Origin: Salvator merianae
Lineage: Eukaryota; Chordata; Lepidosauria; Squamata; Teiidae
Reading direction: 5' to 3'
DNA: 64,000 bases
NCBI GenBank assembly: GCA_003586115.2
Contig: QVOM02000126.1
Location: 59,338,456-59,402,455 of the forward strand
In this document: positions 58,219 through 64,000 of the stretch, piece by piece
How the letters are laid out: every line of letters begins with the position of its first letter
Position numbering within the stretch: position 1 is the stretch's first letter
Translations under genes and position numbers: made by a program
The notes under the pieces: model-generated
Told to the model about the DNA's origin: nothing
Seen by the model: the letters and a program-made list of their open reading frames with translations, nothing else
Database searches by the model: none

Positions 58219-58255
<37 letters not shown>

Positions 58256-58264
58256 GTGCGTGTG
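58219..58264. repeat. (GT)n microsatellite
   Basis: About twenty GT units with CG interruptions near the end. Confidence 0.95.
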
Positions 58265-59229
58265 AATTCTACTATCCCCTGGGACAGCCACATCTGCTAT
58301 TGACTTTCTTTTTCTCAACCACAGTAATGTCAGGCATATCATGGTGCATCTATTTGTATGTTTAAATGTTAAAACCTCTTAATATTTTAATTTTGCCCTT
58401 TTCAACTACTTTTCCTCACTGATGTTATCAGAAACTTTAGAAAGAAATAATATTATGGATATCTGCTTTCTCATGAGCAGGTTAGTTCAAATGACTGGCT
58501 TCTTCCTTGAGGAGGAGAGATGAGGACGGCTGCAGAAACTGCAGTTATGGTCAGCAAACAAGGTGAAGCAGTATTCAGATTAAAATCTATAGCCGTGACT
58601 CCCCCAATCATCTGCTCCCTCTCCCTTGAACAAAGTGACAATCCTTTGAAATTATCTGCTCTTACTGCACAGATCTTTAATCTGGAATCCAGATTAGGGA
58701 GGTCCTATTCAGTGTCAGTAGACACATTTAATTGTGTGTCCCACAGCGCCTGACCGAGAACACAGAAGGTATGTAGCATGCATGCCTCCCATGTTCAGGA
58801 CTACCGAAGAACTCATTTCAGCAGCGCACCACAGCGTGCTGCTGAAATGCATCTCTCAGAAGCTCTGAGGCTAAGAGTTTTTGATACCAGCCCTCAGAAG
58901 CACCAGAGCCCAACCTTGAATTTTGTATGAGATTTGAGGCCGTGGCGTGGGCTGGCCTGGACAAGTGCCATCGTGCAGATAGTGCTGATCCAGCCCACAC
59001 CTCTCCATGGTCAGAATTAGTGGGCTTAGCTGTTCCAGACCGACTGATTCCAACCAAGGGCCCTTTAGTGTCAAAAGACCCCAAGTAACTTTGAACAGGG
59101 TTTTTGTTTCGTTCCTCCCCATGTTGGAGGGTATGTCTTCCCAACAGCTGGTAAATTTTTAGACAGTTCCTATGTAACATTGCTGTGAATTTATCATGGT
59201 GTATCTTATATTCTGGCAGAGGTAATCCA
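58265..59229. other. No gene recognised
   Basis: A 12-bp perfect inverted repeat (CATTTCAGCAGC) with a 12-base loop lies at 58814-58849. The 58860-59060 region is GC-richer than its surroundings. Neither belongs to a recognised family. Confidence 0.3.
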
Positions 59230-60830
59230 TACGGTTGCCAAGAACCAGCTATGACAAGATGATATCAAGCAAGCAAGCTAATCTTACATTCAGTCTATAC
59301 AATCTTCACAAAGTAATGAAGTGTTCTATCATTTCATCCTTTTCTTTACAGAATCTACAATTGTCCTTTGTTCTCTTTTCAGTTTTTTGAGTTCGTGATG
59401 TCTGCTTGCAGAGCTTGCTCTTCGGCTGTACATAATAGACCTTCTGGTTTTTGTTTCTGTTTTTAATGTTCCATTTCGTAACCATTTCCTATTGTTTTCC
59501 TCATGTGCCTTTCTTTTAATTCTTATTATATACTGAATATATATTTGTTTTTCTTTCAAGCTTTCCAATTTATTTATCACAATATCCTTTGCTTCCTTGG
59601 AGCTTAGATGCCTTTTTTGCATATCTCCATTAGCAATTTTTCTTTGGTCTGCTTGATGTAATCAACTAAACCCTTTTGTACCTTGATTGTTTGTTCCACT
59701 TGTAATAACCTTTGTCCTCCAATGTAAATTTATATTATTATCAAACAGGAACAATACAAAGAGCAAAAAGAAAAGAAAATATTTATTCTGTATTCGTGTA
59801 TTTTGATTTTTTTTGAAATAGCAACTATTTCAAAGTATTGTTTCAGTTCTGAAGCTTCTGCCATTATTTTATAGCCAAGATTGTACTTTTTTGTGTGCAA
59901 CCTTTCCTTGTTCCTATCACGTTTAAATTTCTTTTTCTTCAAATTAATTAAATTGCTGATATCAGCTTGGAGTATATAATTTTTTTCAAGTTATACTCAA
60001 CGGTGGCCCGTGGCTTTAAGGGTGGGTGTTTGTAACCAGCGGGAAGCATGCAATCACTGTTTTTGGGGCCTCCAGGCCTCCATACTGTCATAGCTGTGAC
60101 AGTATGGAGGAATAGAGGCCCCACAAACAGCGATCGCGTGCTTCTCACCAGTTATGAATACCTACCCTTAAAGCCACAGGCCGCCGTTGAATATAACCTA
60201 ACAAATATATATGTAATTCTGTATTCTAACTCTGATGTTATCACTTCTGCTGTGTGGCATATTAATTATTACTTTAGAAGTTTTATTTCAGTGTTCTTTA
60301 TTACTGAATTTTCATCTTCCAAAATTTTTCCCAATTCTTTTTTACGCATTTTTTTCAGTGACGGAAGTCTTTCTTGATGATTTGCATTTTTCATACTTTC
60401 CATATTTTTTTCTTTCAGTTCCATTTGCTTATCAGTTAACCGGATGTTCATCACTATCTTCCTTAACAATTTTTTTGTTGCTTCTTCATCAGTGTTTCCT
60501 CTGCTAGTAGGTTTATTGATTTGATTTTGCTCTTCAAAAATTTAATTCATTTTGTCCATCTTCAGTTTCATTTCTTTGGTTGTCAACCCTTGTCTCACGT
60601 CTAACTAGTTTTTTTTCAAGTCTTATAGTTCAGTATCTATAAAAGTTTTGATGCTGAGAATATACCTTTGCTGATCTATTAAACATTGTTCATCAGTCTT
60701 TGTGTATTGATTTATTTTTTCATTAATAATTATTGGCATAACCATAATTTTCCTTTGACATAGATGCTTGATGATAAAAATAAGGATGATGATTCTGCTC
60801 CTTAGCAGAAGATCTCAGGTAGAGACACAA
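59230..60830 (-). mobile_element. R4/Dong-like LINE remnant (tentative)
   Basis: On the minus strand, 59500-59440 gives KWLRNGTLKTETKTRRSIMY (R4/Dong: KWL-x-x-G-x-LK-x-ET-x-x-x-I-x-A). About 150 bases on, in another frame, follows CRFCKEKDEMIEHFITL, the terminal CxxC...H zinc motif of these LINEs, with the last cysteine now a stop. Upstream stretches (60269-60469, 59730-59942) are lysine-rich and probably belong to the same ORF. A family F MITE splits it at 59998. Confidence 0.45.
59998..60189. mobile_element. Family F hAT-like MITE, copy 2
   Basis: CAACGGTGGCCCGTGGCTTT at the left and AAAGCCACAGGCCGCCGTTG at the right. The whole 192 bp is one long palindrome, with centre CATACTGTCATAGCTGTGACAGTATG. 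It matches copy 1 along its length. The inverted symmetry continues into the flanks (TTATACT, AATATAA), so a direct 8-bp duplication is not clear. Confidence 0.85.
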
Positions 60831-60841
60831 TAATTGATAAA

Positions 60842-61120
60842 GGCTGCTTCCAGATGGCAAGAAGAAAATGTGGGATCTTGTTTGAATCCCTCAGCTGTGC
60901 TTCACAATCTGTTCCAGGCAGCAGGACAATATCACAGGAGCAAACACAAGCCCTTACCTGTCTGGACATTTGCTCCTTTCAATGGTGTGAAAAACCTAGA
61001 AGTATGCACATGCCACCCCTGTGCACGAATGCCAGTCATGTTCAGCCGTTTGGACCCCATGCATGTGCTGTGTCCATTTTCTTCAAGACTCATGCTGAAA
61101 GCGAGCATTCAGACAAGGTA
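60842..61120. mobile_element. Family K element, left end
   Basis: Starts GGCTGCTTCCAGATGGCAAG, the same terminus as copies 1 and 2. No matching right end was found. A 199-codon stop-free frame (60854-61453) starts in it and runs into non-element sequence. It has no recognisable domain and is most likely chance. Confidence 0.45.
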
Positions 61121-62898
61121 AACCCTATCACTATTTTTGGAAAATCTAGATTGAGAGTTGATCTTCCAAGAATACAGATACTGCAGCATTTCACTTTAAA
61201 TGTCTCTAACGCAGCTTCATTCAGGAGGATTCATCTTCTCTCCATGTGGCTTATGGTGCAAAGAGGATGCAACTCAGTGAATAAACTCCTGCCTAAAACT
61301 GCCACATGGAGGACAGGAAATGGCCAACTTCTGACCAAAGAAGAAATAATTCTGTTTGCTCTGAGTGGCAGTTCTGCTCTCAGCACCATTCTGGAAGCTG
61401 TAGTGAGGTGCACAGCCATATTTAAAAGGGAAGCAATAAGAACGATAACATAAAATAGTAATTTAGCAGTTAATGATTTCATTCATGAGGAAACAGTACC
61501 AGTTGGAGTGGTATAAAATAATGAATGTCCGATTATGCTTCTCTTGTATATTTAAATAAACTGAACTATGATAAAACAGTAGGAAAATTCCATTAAAAAA
61601 ACAGGGACCTGCATTGTATGTGCTCTGACAGAACTAGGAATGTATTGCACGCTGTTTGCACATTGGAAACTGTGCTACTTCTGTGTATGTTGAAAGGTGT
61701 GTGATAGCTGCAAGATAGCTATAATAGTATGCCAATGGGAACCAGGATACTCTAATAATTAGAAATATGTCTGCTTAGCAAATGGCATGGTTAGGTTTTC
61801 AGAACCCAGCTCTCATGAAAACATAGGCTATTCTTCCCCTCTCACTATTCTTCTCATCTTTATGAACTCTTTACCCTATGGAACTGATCTCACCTAGTAT
61901 TATTCTGATTGATATACAGTTCCAAAGCTTAACTGTGCCTAGAGGTAGAGATCTATAATTTTTGCAGACTAGAAAGGGGAGGGGATCTGTTTAATTTTTT
62001 ACAAGTTTCCTGTTTCAGCTTTGTTCATGCCCTGAGTTTTGATTTTTTGATCCTAATGTCAACACACTGGCTGTGTGCTTTCTTTATTGTCCACAAGGAT
62101 TTCATGAAATATTTGCTGGTGAGCAGCTTGAAGCCCCTGTGTGAGTGTGTTTCATCATCAATATTCACTACAGGTTCTGCAGTGGAGAAATCACTGGGAA
62201 TATAGGTGTGTGAAAATTTACTGCAAATTGCTTGTTCTCTACATATAGGGCTGTAAATGCCACTGGAATGTCATAGCTTCAAAGGCTCATCTCTAGAGCT
62301 GCTTTATTTCACAAGTAAAACAAGACTTTTTTTCTCTTTCTCTGTTGCTAGTTTCCATTTTGTTACATTCGGTAATAATAGGATTGCATGCTTTGAACAA
62401 GGTAAGACTTCTTAGCGCAGCTCAAATTAATAACTTTTTAAAGCCTCTGAATTTGTTTGTTTATTCATTTATTTTTTATACTGCCTTATACTGTCTAGTT
62501 GTAGATGAGATGCAAGATTGCAGCTATGTTCAAATGCCCATGAAAACTGAACAGAATGAATTATACACAAGTTAGCCAAACCTGAACTGAACCATGTTGA
62601 AGGCGAAGTGGAGGGTGGAGTCAAGCTCTGAGAAACTGAATGGGATGGAATGCTGCCCACCTTACCCACGGGGCCCATTATGCAGATGGAGTGAGACAAC
62701 TTGGCTCAGTTCACGAGTGAGAACATTTGTTTTTTCTGATTCAGTGGCAACTTCTGACTTTCATCTGGTTTTTTCGGCACTGTTTTTGGGAAAGCAAACA
62801 CAATACGGAATACTTAGTACAATCTTTTTAGCTGACTTGATCCTTTGAGAAGTTCAGAAAGTAATAGGAATAAAATGGCTGTGTAAAAGATATCCTTT
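61121..62898. other. No gene recognised
   Basis: A short L2-tail-like word (TTTGTTTATTCATTTATTTT then ATACTGCCTTATACTG) lies at 62455-62500. Otherwise unique AT-rich sequence. Confidence 0.3.
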
Positions 62899-63339
62899 GG
62901 CCAATTTGCACTTACCTCTTAGTTAGCGTACAGATGCTCACTAGGTAAGGGCATTCACGCTCTGCCGCCACAGCATCTGGTAGTATCTACAGCCACTCCC
63001 AAACACTACTAGCTGTCCACAGCTTGACTGGGAGCAGCTGGATGGCTCCTGGTCAGAAGCATTCACACTCTCTTCTGGATCCAAACACTGCAAGTGAGCG
63101 GGGCAGGGTGACACAGCACGGCCACAGCTGTGGCTGTAAAGTCACACACTTCATCCTGATCACCATGGTAACAGCCAAGTGTTGCCACAGCTGCTGTCAT
63201 GGCAATCAGACCTGTATTAACACTGCAAGTGCTGGTGACCTGGTACAGGGCTATTCTAGCACTCACAGTGTGGAATGGCTGTTACACTGCTAGGACTATC
63301 CCAACCTACTGTACTAAGCTGGTCAGTGTGAATCCAACC
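62899..63339. mobile_element. Family C MITE, copy 12
   Basis: Starts GGCCAATTTGCACTTACC and ends GTCAGTGTGAATCCAACC. The body has GATCACCATGGTAACAGCC and TGTCATGGCAATCAGACC, shared with copies 1 and 7. No clear target duplication. Confidence 0.65.
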
Positions 63340-63727
63340 TTAGATTCCTCACACCTAGACTTCATTATACATGTTTTCACTTTTTAGAAAAGAAGGCAGC
63401 TGGAGTCAAATACAGGAAGTAATTCAGTTCTTCATTTCATATTCCATCTTGTTTTGCCCTCTTACATAAATAATTTGAAAAAATGGCATGTATTTGAAGC
63501 ATATACTAAGCCAGTAAGTGGACTAATGGTATTGAAGGGATGCGAGAAAGCTCCTTAGCCTAGTTTGTGCTTCCATTTCCTGTTCCTCTCAATCATTTGG
63601 AATGAAGTTAATGGATTCTGCAGCTGGATTTCTACCACCTCCATGGATTTTGTTACCCAGAGTTTCAAAGGATGCTGTTCCAAATGAACACATGCAGTGA
63701 ATTTGTTCCCTTTCTGGATGAAACATA
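63340..63727. other. No gene recognised
   Basis: Unique sequence. Confidence 0.25.
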
Positions 63728-64000
63728 GGCTGGCTTCAGATGTCGGCTGAATTATCACCTGTTGGCTTGACTAAGCTGTGGCCCACATTGTCTGGGCACA
63801 TGTTAATGACACACACATTCGGGTATTTTGCATGCATAAAAAACCTGGAAGTGAACAATCATGACCACTGTGCATGCATGGCCATCTGCTCGGCCCCTGC
63901 ACGAAATATCCGGATGTGCGCAATGCCATCAGCCTGCATGTGTGGCTGTCTTCTTCAGCCACTGCACTTGCCTGGTGAACACAATGAAGATGGTGGCTCC
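63728..64000. mobile_element. Family K-like element, runs off the window
   Basis: Starts GGCTGGCTTCAGATGTCGGC, similar to the family K terminus. It contains several GCATGC-type words (GTGCATGCATGGCC, GCCTGCATGTGTGGC). The right end is outside the window. Confidence 0.35.

Noticed and set aside
60854..61453. 199-codon open frame, the longest in the window
   Set aside because: Starts inside a family K terminus, has no domain, low-complexity or motif signature, and no splice-site logic or homology that I can see. Most likely chance.
1..64000. CRISPR array, bacterial operons or phage
   Set aside because: No regularly spaced repeats, ribosome-binding sites or dense coding. Composition and repeats are those of a vertebrate.

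Overview
The window looks like intergenic or intronic DNA from a squamate reptile (lizard-like). The reasons are the mixture of transposons: CR1 of two kinds (one ending in ATGATTCT-type repeats, one in the TTCTTATG type with a 'GATGGGCC...CCTGATCCAGCA' tail), L2, RTE/BovB, L1-like and R4/Dong-like LINEs, Ty3/gypsy remnants, a Helitron, hAT- and Harbinger-like MITEs, and abundant GATA/CA/GT microsatellites. I found no convincing host protein-coding exon and no tRNA, rRNA or CRISPR. Nearly all open reading frames are short chance frames or pieces of decayed retrotransposons. The only recognisable host-gene sequence is a decayed processed copy of ribosomal protein L37 on the minus strand near 34.8-35.1 kb.

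Layout. 0-13 kb: a long L2 (about 1.5-4.7 kb) split by a CpG-rich hAT-like element, a tRNA-headed SINE, MITEs of families A and C, then a second L2 whose tail meets another L2 tail across an ATTC repeat. 13-25 kb: an RTE/BovB-like LINE split by a MITE, a pair of family C MITEs, a minus-strand CR1 with a clean 8-bp-TSD hAT MITE, a minus-strand BovB split by another family C copy, and a long plus-strand CR1 (22.6-24.1 kb) with reverse transcriptase motifs. 25-37 kb: MITEs, L2 tails, AT-rich DNA and the RPL37 pseudogene. 37.5-40.1 kb: minus-strand Ty3/gypsy gag and pol remnants split by a MITE. 40-49 kb: MITEs and L1 pieces. 49.9-52.8 kb: the most structured part, a four-level transposon nest followed by a candidate solo LTR that carries a complete short Helitron. 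53-64 kb: L1, L2 and R4-like fragments, two further hAT-like MITEs and more family C.

Family names A-M used below are my own labels for this window. A: palindromic, TIR GGCTGCATCC, 3-bp TNA target duplication (Harbinger-like). B: 180 bp, TIR GGCCCTTTCTGCACTTGG. C: TIR GGCCTGTTTGCACTTAC, 5-bp target duplication in the best copies. D: TIR GGCCTTTCTGCACTTA. F: hAT-like, TIR CAGYGGCGGC. K: TIR GGCTGCCTCCAGATGGC.

The elements do not act together as a system. What the window records is a layered insertion history, and several stretches between repeats are AT-rich and repeat-poor in the way conserved regulatory DNA often is, which cannot be shown from one sequence.
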